Source of the DNA: Pseudomonas koreensis
Lineage (GTDB): Bacteria; Pseudomonadota; Gammaproteobacteria; Pseudomonadales; Pseudomonadaceae
NCBI RefSeq assembly: GCF_012986595.1
Contig: NZ_JAAQYM010000008.1
Location: forward strand, 186,001-250,000
Length of the DNA stretch: 64,000 nucleotides
Reading direction: 5' to 3'
Under the pieces are notes generated by a model, which saw only the letters and a list, made by a program, of their open reading frames with translations, was not told the origin of the DNA and did no database searches. Numbering within the stretch: position 1 is the first letter of the stretch; each line of letters starts with the position of its first letter. Positions 49,801 through 58,483 of the stretch are shown here, one piece after another. The position numbers and the translations under genes were made by a program.

Positions 49801-50299
49801 CATCGGCCCAGCAGCGGCGCCGGCGGCAATGGCGACCGCGATGGCCGTTACCGGGCCTCTGGCCTCGGCTGTTGGCATGACCGCGTTGGCGGGTATGGCG
49901 CACGACGGTATCGACTCGGTGCCAGAGGACGGCAGCTGGTTTCTGCAAAAAGGCGAGCGAGTCACGACCGCTCAGACCAGTGCAAAACTCGATGCCATGC
50001 TGTCACGGATCGACAACAAGCTGGGCGGCTCTGAGCCGCAAGCGCAGATCGGCGTAGGAAGCCTGGAGGCGGTCGGCAATGGTCGAGTGGCAATGGTTGG
50101 CGCTGGCGCCCAGCCGGCTCAAGGTGGATCAACGCAGATCGTGTTCAACGCCCCCGTTAGCGTGCAGGCCCAGCCCGGCATGACTGATCAGCAGGCGCAG
50201 ATGCAGGGTGAATCCATCAGTGCCGGTTTGGAAGCGCAGTTCGGTCGGTTCCTCGATCGGGAGATGGGCCAAGGCGGGCGACTCTGGAGGAGGGTCTGA
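46868..50299 (+). CDS. Tail tape measure protein
   Basis: 1143 residues, by its length setting tail length. N-terminal tape-measure domain (RIEATTAQLRQEMARADSTV; about 60-250), long helical coiled-coil middle (470-860), hydrophobic segments near 290-310, 400-420 and 945-1035 that probably aid DNA entry. Overlaps the next gene by one base. Confidence 0.95.
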   Translation: MADTDVQGMLVRIEATTAQLRQEMARADSTVAQASGKIDKSLGRIDEAFDRAGEQAAHASGLIKSALAAAVGAASVGKIIEAADSYGQMSDRIGMATASVGEYDLVQGRLLETAKRTYRPLSEAQELYIRTADSLKSMGYNTSQALDVMDSFSFLLVTNSASADKASAAIDAYSKALQTGKVEADGWQSILAAMPTVVDTIAKSTGKTAEEIRSLGAEGKLSLDVLTEGLQKSSEANGILADSMSVAVRDAVQNLSNAFTVYVGRLNETTDFTGVLASGISVLGDNFQTLADVALVAAIAALTRYGVTAADSAAVAVYSAVKDAAARKAQAASVLLAAQAEQQKAQTSVFLAEKEALAARGTAVQAQMSIQLAEARMVEARATNAVTAAQLGVSKAGGVIMGVLGGPLGIASLAVGAAIAFLTLRDNTSVLEEKLGNLNDPLDKLTERFNKLNRATQSVTLRELRSSIADTEKDLSAAAGSIAFEFQASLTNAGLAGASGFMGGIAPLPAEFQSAMDIVNKAVSDSSKGQAVDWKVVADQVRQIPGVTEEMAQSIETGQIKVSDLTEILDKQRKTLAELTGETDANTAARGKNNAAIAAADQVGKKYLEQLQKQLGAAQDKTALEAANRFIAENTDLTEGMIVAIRSAAAAKDAQKASDDAAAKALKKNSSETESAAKKQLKDFESTEESYKRQIELINTTGDKQKDATEVQKLSFELQEGKLGKLSEAQKKRLMGMAAELDALNKLKKANEDDLKLTAFKNAQALSTQTTKDGFDQELAGVGMGDKTRDRMRADLAMRQKYAADVAALNEQRNTDQITPELYAKETQVLQDELNKRLLAQESFYAATDEQQANWMNGVNEAWASYADAARDYSAQAADVTNTALSEATGGLGTFFSDVASGAEDASDALGDMVGNFAKSMLKALGDMAAQWLIYQGVQLLVGKTTQASAAGAMGANAQAMSLTAGLNAFASTAAIPIIGPAAAPAAMATAMAVTGPLASAVGMTALAGMAHDGIDSVPEDGSWFLQKGERVTTAQTSAKLDAMLSRIDNKLGGSEPQAQIGVGSLEAVGNGRVAMVGAGAQPAQGGSTQIVFNAPVSVQAQPGMTDQQAQMQGESISAGLEAQFGRFLDREMGQGGRLWRRV

Positions 50300-50643
50300 T
50301 GGCCGAGGAATTTATCTACGACGTCGAGGTTGGCGCCGATGGCGATGTGTCCCAGCGAACCTGGGAGAACGAATTCGGCGACGGTTACGTTCAGGCTGGC
50401 GGAATCGGGATCAACACGAAAAGTCAGGTTTGGAACCTCACGCACACCGGCTCGATGGAGCCAGGAGAGGAGCTGCCGCTGATCTGGGCGTTCCTCGATC
50501 GGCACGAGGGCTATAAATCTTTTCTTTGGACTCCCCCGGACGGCGCCCGAGGAAGATACCGGTGCAACGGCTACAAACCGAAATCCGTCGGCCCCGGCCT
50601 TTTCACGCTGACGTTCTCGTTCAAGCAGGTCTACACCCCCTGA
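50299..50643 (+). CDS. Minor tail protein M-like (distal tail)
   Basis: 114 residues. TWENEFGDGYVQAGGIGINT and SFLWTPPDGARGRYRCNGYK match the lambda gpM-type minor tail family (PF05939). Directly after the tape measure. Confidence 0.88.
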   Translation: MAEEFIYDVEVGADGDVSQRTWENEFGDGYVQAGGIGINTKSQVWNLTHTGSMEPGEELPLIWAFLDRHEGYKSFLWTPPDGARGRYRCNGYKPKSVGPGLFTLTFSFKQVYTP

Positions 50644-50660
50644 TCGAATGCGATCACCGA

Positions 50661-50686
50661 CCCCGCCAAGTGCGGGGTTTGTTGTT
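50661..50686 (+). terminator. Weak terminator-like hairpin
   Basis: CCCCGC/GCGGGG with a 5-base loop, followed by TTTGTTGTTT, between the M- and L-like genes. Confidence 0.55.
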
Positions 50687-50697
50687 TCTGGAGCCCT

Positions 50698-51399
50698 ATG
50701 AATTACAACACTGATATTCAGAAGCTCGAGCCGGGCAACCAAATCCGACTGTTCGAGCTCGATGCCACGCGCCTGGGCGCAAATATCTGGCGCTTCCATG
50801 GCCACGCCCAAGAGGGAGACATCATTTGGCAGGGGCAGGTTTACTCCCCGATCCAGATCACCGCGAAGGGCTTCGATATTCGTGGTGATGGCCGGCCGGC
50901 AACGCCGACACTCCAAGTAGTCAACGAGCTGGACGGTGTCCCTGGAGCCATCACGGCGCTGTGTTTGCAGTTCCGCGACCTTGCTGGCGCCAAGGTTCGA
51001 GTCATCGAGACGTTCAGGCATTTCCTCGACGCGGCCAACTTCCCCGAGGGCAACCCGGACGCCAGCGACCAGAGCAAAGTCAACCTCTGGTACATCGAGC
51101 AGAAGACGGAAGAAACGCGCGCCGCGGTGGTGTTCTCGTTGTCGAGCCCCACGGACATGGAGGGGCAGCAACTGCCATCCCAGCAGATCACCAAGCTCTG
51201 CCGGTGGGCCTGCCGGGGTGGTTACCGCGGCGAGGCCTGCGCCTACATGGGCGGCGCGATGTTCACCAAAAAGAACGAACCCACCGACAACCCTGCGCTT
51301 GATCGCTGTGGCGGCTGGTGGAGCAGCTGCAAGCTACGCGGCAACACTCGCCGGTTCGGCGGCTCAATGGGCGCGAGCCTGATCACCAGTTCGAGGTAA
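50698..51399 (+). CDS. Minor tail protein L-like
   Basis: 233 residues. SPIQITAKGFDIRGDGRPA and C-terminal cysteines (CRWACRGGYRGEACAYMGG, DRCGGWWSSCKLRG) match lambda gpL, which holds an iron-sulfur or zinc site by four cysteines. Tail tip component. Confidence 0.9.
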   Translation: MNYNTDIQKLEPGNQIRLFELDATRLGANIWRFHGHAQEGDIIWQGQVYSPIQITAKGFDIRGDGRPATPTLQVVNELDGVPGAITALCLQFRDLAGAKVRVIETFRHFLDAANFPEGNPDASDQSKVNLWYIEQKTEETRAAVVFSLSSPTDMEGQQLPSQQITKLCRWACRGGYRGEACAYMGGAMFTKKNEPTDNPALDRCGGWWSSCKLRGNTRRFGGSMGASLITSSR

Positions 51400-51402
51400 T
51401 CC

Positions 51403-52185
51403 ATGCGCATCAATAAACAGCTGCAGGACGCGATTCGCGCCCACGCGGCGCAGGCGTATCCGGCAGAAGCCTGCGGCCTGCTGATCAGCACCGCCTGCGG
51501 TCGTGAGTACGTGCCATGTGTCAACCGGGCAAAGACCGATCGCGAAAACTTCCAAATCTGCGAGCGCGACCAGGCCGCGGCAGAGGATCGCGGCGAGGTG
51601 CTGGCCATCATCCACAGCCATCCTGACAAAGCGCCGATACCGAGCATGGCCGACCGGGTCAGCTGCGAGTTGCACGAATTGCCCTGGGGTATCGTTGGAT
51701 GGCCCGGTGGCGAGTTCGAATGGTTCAAGCCGTCGGGTTTTCAGGCCCCGCTGTTGGGCCGCGACTTCTCCCATGGCCTGCTCGATTGCTGGGCGGCGTG
51801 CCGCGACTGGTACGCACGCGAGGCAGGGCTGCTGTTGCCGAACTTCGAGCGACACGATCTGTGGTGGGAAGACGAAGCCGGCCCGAGCCTCTATGAGGAC
51901 AACTTCAAGGCCGCGGGCTTTTACCAGGTGAGCGAGGCGCGCCGCGGCGACATGCTGGTGTTGCAGATCCCGACGCCGGGCCGCAACTGTTTCCACCCGA
52001 ACCACGCCGCGATCTATCTGGGCGACGAGCCGGCACTGGTCAGTGAGCCTGCGGCCACCCTGGGGGGCGCTGGACCGTTCATTTACCACCACATGGCCGG
52101 GCGCCTTGCCGGTCGTGAGATTTACGGCTGGTCGATGGCCAACCGGGTAAAGCTGATTCTGCGGCACAAGGACTATCGACCATGA
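51403..52185 (+). CDS. Tail tip peptidase K-like (MPN + NlpC/P60)
   Basis: 260 residues. N-terminal JAMM/MPN domain (AEACGLLIS, IIHSHPDKAPIPSMADRVSC) and C-terminal NlpC/P60 with catalytic Cys in GLLDCWAACRDWY and His in FHPNHAAIYLG. Probably cuts peptidoglycan during entry or processes a tail protein. ATGA overlap with gene I. Confidence 0.92.
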   Translation: MRINKQLQDAIRAHAAQAYPAEACGLLISTACGREYVPCVNRAKTDRENFQICERDQAAAEDRGEVLAIIHSHPDKAPIPSMADRVSCELHELPWGIVGWPGGEFEWFKPSGFQAPLLGRDFSHGLLDCWAACRDWYAREAGLLLPNFERHDLWWEDEAGPSLYEDNFKAAGFYQVSEARRGDMLVLQIPTPGRNCFHPNHAAIYLGDEPALVSEPAATLGGAGPFIYHHMAGRLAGREIYGWSMANRVKLILRHKDYRP

Positions 52186-52766
52186 AACGCACCATCAAGC
52201 TCGGCGGTGTGCTGGGCAAGCGCTTCGGGCGCGAGTACGTCCTCGATGTCAACGGCGTGCTGGATGCCATGAGCGCCCTGTGCAACCTGAAACCGGGATT
52301 CGAGCGGTTCATGCGCACCGCAGAGGAGCGGGGCCTGGTCTTCGCTGTGTTCGTCGACGAACGCAATATCGCCCAGGAAGAACTGGGCATGAAAGACTCC
52401 GGCGCCGGCGCTATCCGCATCATGCCGATCATTCAGGGCAGCAAGCAGGCTGGCATGTTTCAGACCCTGCTTGGCGTGGCGCTGATCGTCGCGGGCATGT
52501 TCACCGGCGGCACCACCTCGGCGCTGGGCATGGGATTGCTCGCCACCGGCGCAGCTGTCGGATTGGGCGGCGTGGTGCAGATGCTTTCGCCAACCACCAA
52601 GGCTAACACCAGCGACCGCAACGAAGACGGCAACAACCCCAGCTACGGATTCGGCGGCGCGGTGACCACCATCGCTCAAGGCAACCCATATCCGCTGCTC
52701 TATGGCGAGCGAGAAATAGGCGGGGCTATCGAGTCCGGCGGCATCTACACCCAAGACAACATTTAA
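52182..52766 (+). CDS. Tail assembly protein I-like
   Basis: 194 residues. GGVLGKRFGREYVLDVNGV, then a central hydrophobic region (VALIVAGMFTGGTTSALGMG) and a Gly-rich C-terminus YGFGGAVTTIAQGNPYPLLY, typical of lambda gpI. Ends with a break of 566 bp before gene J because of an inserted minus-strand cargo gene. Confidence 0.9.
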   Translation: MKRTIKLGGVLGKRFGREYVLDVNGVLDAMSALCNLKPGFERFMRTAEERGLVFAVFVDERNIAQEELGMKDSGAGAIRIMPIIQGSKQAGMFQTLLGVALIVAGMFTGGTTSALGMGLLATGAAVGLGGVVQMLSPTTKANTSDRNEDGNNPSYGFGGAVTTIAQGNPYPLLYGEREIGGAIESGGIYTQDNI

Positions 52767-52788
52767 CTCGCATTGTGGATGCCTGATA

Positions 52789-53196
52789 TTAGATCTTGTT
52801 TTTGCTGCTGTTGGGCGAGGTCGGATTGTTGTTTCGCGAGTCATTGGAACTCGCATTTTGCTGTTTTTCTGGAGCTTGCTGGGCTCGATCTGGAAGGGGG
52901 GTTCTGAGCGTTTCAGACTTTAACCATTCCATCTCGCGCAGAGTCACCTTTGCAAATAGAGACGTGGCTTCGGCTCTGGCTCCTCCCAGCTCATAAAACT
53001 CATGTGCCAGCTCGGTGCATCGACTTTTTGCGGGAATTGTTGTGTTTTTTATGTATTCGAGTATCGCTAATGCTTGTTTTGGGTCAGTGCATTTGAAATG
53101 AACGTAGTCCCCTTCCAGTACGTACCAGACTCCATTCGGCGCATCTTCAAGCGGTTCCCCATTAGCATTCGTTGGAAATAATGTAAAAACAGTCAT
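52789..53196 (-). CDS. Minus-strand cargo gene between tail genes I and J
   Basis: 135 residues from the ATG at 53196 after GGGAG. More AT-rich than its neighbours. N-terminal small domain (MTVFTLFPTNANGEPLEDAP, VWYVLEGDYVHFKCTDPKQA), C-terminal low-complexity tail (SSNDSRNNNPTSPNSSKN). No signal peptide or known domain. It has its own orientation and probably its own promoter, so it may be expressed in the lysogen. Confidence 0.65.
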   Translation of the reverse strand: MTVFTLFPTNANGEPLEDAPNGVWYVLEGDYVHFKCTDPKQALAILEYIKNTTIPAKSRCTELAHEFYELGGARAEATSLFAKVTLREMEWLKSETLRTPLPDRAQQAPEKQQNASSNDSRNNNPTSPNSSKNKI

Positions 53197-53296
53197 GATT
53201 GAACTCCCTGTATTAAGACCGATGCTTATAGCAAGCTGACGGAAATGTTCACAGTCCTGCACCGATTTTTTACCAATCTAAATTGCTATTTCCCCA

Positions 53297-53317
53297 ACCC
53301 GCCTCGGCGGGTTTTTG
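53297..53317 (+). terminator. Terminator before gene J
   Basis: ACCCGCC/GGCGGGT hairpin followed by a T-run, between the minus-strand cargo gene and the J-like gene. Confidence 0.75.
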
Positions 53318-53332
53318 CATTCAGGAGGGCGC

Positions 53333-56300
53333 ATGAGCGCAGCAGCAAAGAAGGCTTCGCGCGCGGCGCCGAGGAAACGCCGAGCAGTCACTGGCAGCAA
53401 GGGCGGGCAGGCCAAGCAGAAGCAGCCGAGCATCGCCACCAATAGCGTGCCATCGATCGCTACCGCGCGCATTGTTTACCTCTGGAGCTGGGGGCCAATT
53501 GTTGGTCCGGTGAACGGGCTACGCTCAATCAAGCTCGATGGTACCCCGGTGCAGGCCGAAGACGGCACGTTCAACTATCCTGGCGTGAAATGGCAGTTTC
53601 GCACTGGTGAGCTGAACCAGCCGCGGCTTGAGGGCATCTCGGAAGCCAGCAATGAAATTCAGGTCAACCAAGAGCTGCGCAGCACCAGCCCTTGGCTCCA
53701 CAGCATCACCAATGCGCAGATCGATGCTGTGCGGATTCGCTTCGGTTGGCCACAGCTGCAGAGCCAGGATGCCAGCGGCAACATCAACGGTGTTCGGATC
53801 GAATATGTCGTTGAGGTCTCGACGGACAGCGGCCCATATTTGCAAGTCCTGAGTTCGTTTGTTGACCGGAAAAACGTCACCAAGTACGAGCGATCGCATC
53901 GGATCGACTTGCCTGCCGGCAGTCGCTGGACGATCCGCGCCCGGCGCCTGACGCCAGAGGCGAACAGCTCACTGGTGCAAGACGGGATGCTGGTCGAGGC
54001 TATTGCCGAGGTTGTCGATAGCGATCAGGAATATCCGCTGACCGCCGTGGGTTGCCTCGAGTATGACGCCCAGCAATTCGGCGGCGATATCGCCAAGGTC
54101 GCCGCCCTGATGCGCGGCCGCATTATTCGGGTACCGGCCAACTACAACGCCGAGACGCGCACCTATTCCACAGGTGGGCCCGGTACTAGTAACGGTGTTT
54201 GGGACGGCACCTTCAAGGAGGCTTACACCAACAACCCGGCGTGGATCTTTTACGACCTGGTGCTGCATCCGTATTACGGGCTAGGCGAGCGCATCGACGC
54301 CACAATGGTTGATCGCTGGTCGTTGTACCGAATTGCCCAGTACTGCGACCAGATGGTGCCGGACGGCAAGGGTGGCCAGGTTCCGCGGTTCACCTGCAAC
54401 CTGTATTTCCAGAAGCAAGCCGAGGCGTACGCAGTGCTGCAGGATCTGGCCTCGATCTTCCACGGCATGGCCTATTGGGATGGGAGCCAGATCGTCGTCA
54501 ATGCCGATATGCCTGGTGATCCGGTGTACACCTACAGTCCCGCCCAGATCCTGAACAACGGTGAAATCAAATACGAGGGCACTCGCGCGCGAGATCGGCA
54601 TACGCTGGCCATGGTGTCCTGGGACAATCCGGACCAGGGTTTTGAGACCGACAAGGAGCCGGTATTTGATGATGAGGCCATGACCGAGCTAGGCATGGTG
54701 CGCGAGCTCTCAGTAGATGCCATCGGCTGCACATCGCTGGGGCAGGCTCAGCGCGCCGGCCAGTGGGCGCTGCTGACCGAGCAGTTGCAGACCCGCGGCG
54801 CCACCATGCGAGTGGGTTTGGATGGACAAATTCCGAAGCCTGGCCAAGTTATCGCGATAGCCGATCCATCACTGGCCGGGCGGGCGAATGGCGGACGTAT
54901 CTCGGCGGTCGCCGGCCGGGTCATCACGCTTGACCGGGACACTCCGGTTCCAGCAGGCGCTCGACTCCTCGTAAACCTGCCAAGTGGCAAATCGGAGGCC
55001 CGCGTAGTCCGGTCTGCTGTCGGCCGGGCGATCACTGTCATGGCGGACTACAGCGAAGCGCCGGTAGCCGAATGCGGGTGGGCGCTCGATTACGACGACC
55101 TGAAGCTGATGCAGTTCTACGTGCGCAACGTTACGCGCCCCGAGTGGCACCAGTTTCAACTGGAAATGATTCAGCACGAACCCAGTAAGTTTGACGCGAT
55201 CGACTTCGGCGCCGTGGTTGATACGCGCCCGATTACGGGGATACCCATCGGAACCCAGGCTGCGCCGGCTAGAGTGCTGATCAGTCAGAACGTTGTGATT
55301 GAGCAGGGTATTGCAGTCACCAGTATGTCGATCGCCTGGGACGCTGCGCCTGGCGTAGTCGGGTACGACGTCGAATGGCGCTGGGGGGCTCGGGAGTGGA
55401 TCAAGGTTCCGCGCACCGGCGAGCTGATGGTCGACGTTCGCGGGATATATTCGGGTCAGTACTTGGCGCGTGTGCGCGCGGTCAGCGCCATGAATGTCTC
55501 ATCGGTGCCAACCAACTCGGTATTGACTGACTTGCTTGGCAAAACCGGCTTGCCGCCGGCGGTCACGCATCTCGCCGCGACATCCTTGCTCTTCGGGATT
55601 GAACTCAAGTGGGGTTTTCCGGCTGGAGCAGAGGACACTCAGCGCACCGAGATTTGGTATGGCTCGTCACCGTCCCGAGAAGACGCCATTAAGCTGGCTG
55701 ATTTGGCTTATCCGCAGAACGACTACAGCATGCAAAGCCTGCTGGCGGGAGCCACCTTCTTCTTTTGGGCTCGGTTGGTGGATCGTACGGGTAACGTCGG
55801 ACCATGGTACCCAGAGGGGATTGGCGTATTGGGCCAAGCCAGTTCCGACGCTGGCCCGATCCTTCAACTGATCAAGGGGCAGATCACTGAGACTGAGCTC
55901 GGTGAGGACCTGTTGACCGAGATCGAAAAGATCCCGGGGCTCCAGGAGCAGATCGACAACATCGCCGATGCGCAGGAGTACAAACCGTCGTCGACCTATC
56001 TGAAAGGGGAGACAGTGCGCGTTGGGCGGCGCCTGTACTTGGCTTTGCAGGCTGTGCCAACAAACACGCCACCACCAAATCTCACCTACTGGGAGGACAT
56101 CGGTCAGGCGATCCAGGAGGCAAACGCGCTGGCCGCGCAGGTCTCGAAAAACACGCTGGATATTGAGCATCAGGGCGACCAACTGACCGCACAGGCTATC
56201 AAGCTCGACGGCGTATACGTGCAGGTGAATCCCGCGCTGGCGGGCGACACAGGCGGGTACGCGGGTTCAGATCAGGTCTACGCCGGCGTGTGGTCCGAGC

Positions 56301-56860
56301 AGTCGGCGCGGTTTGAAGAAGGCGTCGCGACGGCCAAGAAATTCGACACGGTCGAGGCTCAGGTAAACCAGACCAACGCGGTCGTGCAAACGACCAGCCA
56401 AGCAGTGGCCACGCTGGATGGCAAGGCCTCAACGATGTGGTCGGTGAAGATGCAGGTTACGGCAAGCGGACAGTACGTCACCGCCGGCATTGGCCTGGGC
56501 ATCGAGAACACCGGCGCCGGCTTGCAGAGCCAGTTCCTGGTCTCGGCTGACCGCTTCGCCATAGTGAACTCGATAGCCGGTGGAGCTGTGTCGGTTCCGT
56601 TCGCGGTGACGGGCGGGCAGGTGTTCATGAATTCCGCCTTCATCCAGGATGGCAGCATCACCATGCTGAAGATTGGTCAGTACCTGCAATCGGACAACTA
56701 CGTCGCGAACGTCCAAGGCTGGAGGCTCGATAAGGCTGGCAACCTTGAGTTCAATGGGCCAGCGCCGGGTGGCGGGCGACTGACAATGACCAACCGGGCG
56801 ATCAAGGTGTACGACTCGAACGGGGTGAAACGTGTGCAATTGGGAGATCTCGACGCATGA
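53333..56860 (+). CDS. Tail tip / host specificity protein J-like
   Basis: 1175 residues from the ATG after AGGAGG. N-terminal basic patch, then the gpJ core (TARIVYLWSWGPIVGPVNGL, VWDGTFKEAYTNNPAWIFYD), fibronectin-type III domains near 660-840, a helical region, and a C-terminal DUF1983-like part (about 930-1130). It binds the host receptor. In-frame residues before 53333 lack a ribosome site. Confidence 0.93.
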   Translation: MSAAAKKASRAAPRKRRAVTGSKGGQAKQKQPSIATNSVPSIATARIVYLWSWGPIVGPVNGLRSIKLDGTPVQAEDGTFNYPGVKWQFRTGELNQPRLEGISEASNEIQVNQELRSTSPWLHSITNAQIDAVRIRFGWPQLQSQDASGNINGVRIEYVVEVSTDSGPYLQVLSSFVDRKNVTKYERSHRIDLPAGSRWTIRARRLTPEANSSLVQDGMLVEAIAEVVDSDQEYPLTAVGCLEYDAQQFGGDIAKVAALMRGRIIRVPANYNAETRTYSTGGPGTSNGVWDGTFKEAYTNNPAWIFYDLVLHPYYGLGERIDATMVDRWSLYRIAQYCDQMVPDGKGGQVPRFTCNLYFQKQAEAYAVLQDLASIFHGMAYWDGSQIVVNADMPGDPVYTYSPAQILNNGEIKYEGTRARDRHTLAMVSWDNPDQGFETDKEPVFDDEAMTELGMVRELSVDAIGCTSLGQAQRAGQWALLTEQLQTRGATMRVGLDGQIPKPGQVIAIADPSLAGRANGGRISAVAGRVITLDRDTPVPAGARLLVNLPSGKSEARVVRSAVGRAITVMADYSEAPVAECGWALDYDDLKLMQFYVRNVTRPEWHQFQLEMIQHEPSKFDAIDFGAVVDTRPITGIPIGTQAAPARVLISQNVVIEQGIAVTSMSIAWDAAPGVVGYDVEWRWGAREWIKVPRTGELMVDVRGIYSGQYLARVRAVSAMNVSSVPTNSVLTDLLGKTGLPPAVTHLAATSLLFGIELKWGFPAGAEDTQRTEIWYGSSPSREDAIKLADLAYPQNDYSMQSLLAGATFFFWARLVDRTGNVGPWYPEGIGVLGQASSDAGPILQLIKGQITETELGEDLLTEIEKIPGLQEQIDNIADAQEYKPSSTYLKGETVRVGRRLYLALQAVPTNTPPPNLTYWEDIGQAIQEANALAAQVSKNTLDIEHQGDQLTAQAIKLDGVYVQVNPALAGDTGGYAGSDQVYAGVWSEQSARFEEGVATAKKFDTVEAQVNQTNAVVQTTSQAVATLDGKASTMWSVKMQVTASGQYVTAGIGLGIENTGAGLQSQFLVSADRFAIVNSIAGGAVSVPFAVTGGQVFMNSAFIQDGSITMLKIGQYLQSDNYVANVQGWRLDKAGNLEFNGPAPGGGRLTMTNRAIKVYDSNGVKRVQLGDLDA

Positions 56861-57180
56861 GCCATGGACTGAGGATCTGGGGGGGCGATGGGACTCTCCA
56901 ATTCAACACGGACACAGCGACCTGGCGAATCGTCCTGTCCTCTCTGGTGTCATTCGCGGGCGCAGCAGGAAAGAGTACTCAGCAATTCTCTGTGCCCGGA
57001 TGCAACGCAAATAACGCTGTCGCAATGGTTATCCCAGTAGGCGCGGCAGCGGCTGATGATCGTCAACTTGAGACGGAATTATCGGACGGCGTGGTCAATG
57101 TCAGGAACTACATCAACGGTTACGCGGGAGCGATGTTCTCCCACAGCACCATGCGATTGATTGTAATGAGGTGGTATTGA
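56857..57180 (+). CDS. Tail tip accessory protein
   Basis: 107 residues, MSHGLRIWGGDGTLQFNTDT, beta-rich, ending FSHSTMRLIVMRWY. ATGA overlap with J. Similar short genes with a repeat GLRIWGGDG/GLRLWDGASK pattern are seen here and in the next gene, which suggests beta-sandwich tail decoration domains. Confidence 0.65.
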   Translation: MSHGLRIWGGDGTLQFNTDTATWRIVLSSLVSFAGAAGKSTQQFSVPGCNANNAVAMVIPVGAAAADDRQLETELSDGVVNVRNYINGYAGAMFSHSTMRLIVMRWY

Positions 57181-57845
57181 TGCCGGGATTTGGTCTTTCA
57201 GTCGTAAATGATGCCGGGGTCATCAGCATCGACTCGGAGTACTCCAGGTTGTGCGTTCTCCAGATAGGGACCTACTCAGGCGGCGCCGGCAACGCGACGA
57301 TCAGCTTCAATCCTGTAATTACCACGCAGGAACCGCCGCTGATCTTTCTCCGGCCGAATAACAACGGCGGCCTGGTCACAATTGGGTGCGGCACCCTCGG
57401 TTCTGCGGGAAATTGGACAGGGATCAATATCACTGGCCCAACCAACTATGCCCCGAACGGCAAATACTTTATCGGCGGGTTTGCACCAACTCCAACCGCT
57501 TCGTTCGGGCTTCGATTGTGGGATGGCGCCTCGAAGCTCCTGTTCGACAGCGGAAAGCAGGCCGCTGTGTTCACTCGGTTTTATCAGAACTGGACGTATG
57601 TGAAGTCGACCCAAGACGCGCAAGGCTTCTACACGAACTGGTATTCATCACCATTCAGCACTTCGGCTGATGAGTATTTGATGATCAACAACGCAGGGAT
57701 GCGGATGTTGTCCGGTGACAACGTGGGAAGAGGAACGGGGATCACCTACGACTTTGCCGCTTCTCAGCTCTGGTTCACCACTACCGCGCTGAACAATCCG
57801 TTCAACTTTTCATTGCCTGCCGTCTTCGCCAAACCCATTGCCTAG
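57180..57845 (+). CDS. Tail protein with GLRLWDG motif
   Basis: 221 residues, beta-rich (MPGFGLSVVNDAGVISIDSE; SFGLRLWDGASKLLFDSGKQ). Shares the GLR-W-G segment with the preceding gene. Probably a tail tip or side-fibre domain. Overlaps the previous stop. Confidence 0.65.
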   Translation: MPGFGLSVVNDAGVISIDSEYSRLCVLQIGTYSGGAGNATISFNPVITTQEPPLIFLRPNNNGGLVTIGCGTLGSAGNWTGINITGPTNYAPNGKYFIGGFAPTPTASFGLRLWDGASKLLFDSGKQAAVFTRFYQNWTYVKSTQDAQGFYTNWYSSPFSTSADEYLMINNAGMRMLSGDNVGRGTGITYDFAASQLWFTTTALNNPFNFSLPAVFAKPIA

Positions 57846-57886
57846 CGATTTCAGCTCAGGCGCACCGCTTCATCACGGGAAAAACC

Positions 57887-58483
57887 ATGTCAAAACAGAC
57901 GATTAACCTCGGCACTGTGCCTACGGGGGCGGGCGGCGATACGCCTCGCAGCGCCTTCACCAAAACTCAGTCGAACATCGACGAACTCTATGCAGCGTTC
58001 GGCGCCACTGGTTCACCGCAGGCCCTGCCGGCTGCACTGCCAGTCGCCCTAGGCGGCACAGGGAACTCCACCGGCACTGCTCAGAAGCTTTTCGGCGCTG
58101 GAATGGTTGGCGCCGTTTCGCAGTCCGGGGGCGTTGCCACAGGCGCGGTCATGGAGTCCGGCACCAACGCTGCAGGCTCCTACATCCGCTACGCCGATGG
58201 CACGCAAATTTGCCACAAGCGCGTTTCGCTCGGTGGGGTGGCAATCGGCAGTCCGGCCGGTTCCGTTTTCTACAGCACCGTTGTGAACCCTGGCGCATTC
58301 GCCGCAACATTTGTCGGGCTGCCGACAACCGAGGTTGTGGTGCAGAGCTCTTCGGGCTTGTGCTGGAGCACTGTAGCTGCCGACCCGACAACCCTCCAGT
58401 TCGGGTCTATTTTCATCATCTCGCCGACCAGTACCTCGGTGACCATTATCCTGAACTGTTTTGCCATCGGGAGGTGGTTCTGA
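57887..58483 (+). CDS. Tail fibre protein
   Basis: 198 residues. N-terminal helical region, the collar-type PVALGGTGNSTGTAQ motif, and a C-terminal gp53-like fibre head ending VTIILNCFAIGRWF. Trimeric receptor-binding fibre. Confidence 0.82.
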   Translation: MSKQTINLGTVPTGAGGDTPRSAFTKTQSNIDELYAAFGATGSPQALPAALPVALGGTGNSTGTAQKLFGAGMVGAVSQSGGVATGAVMESGTNAAGSYIRYADGTQICHKRVSLGGVAIGSPAGSVFYSTVVNPGAFAATFVGLPTTEVVVQSSSGLCWSTVAADPTTLQFGSIFIISPTSTSVTIILNCFAIGRWF

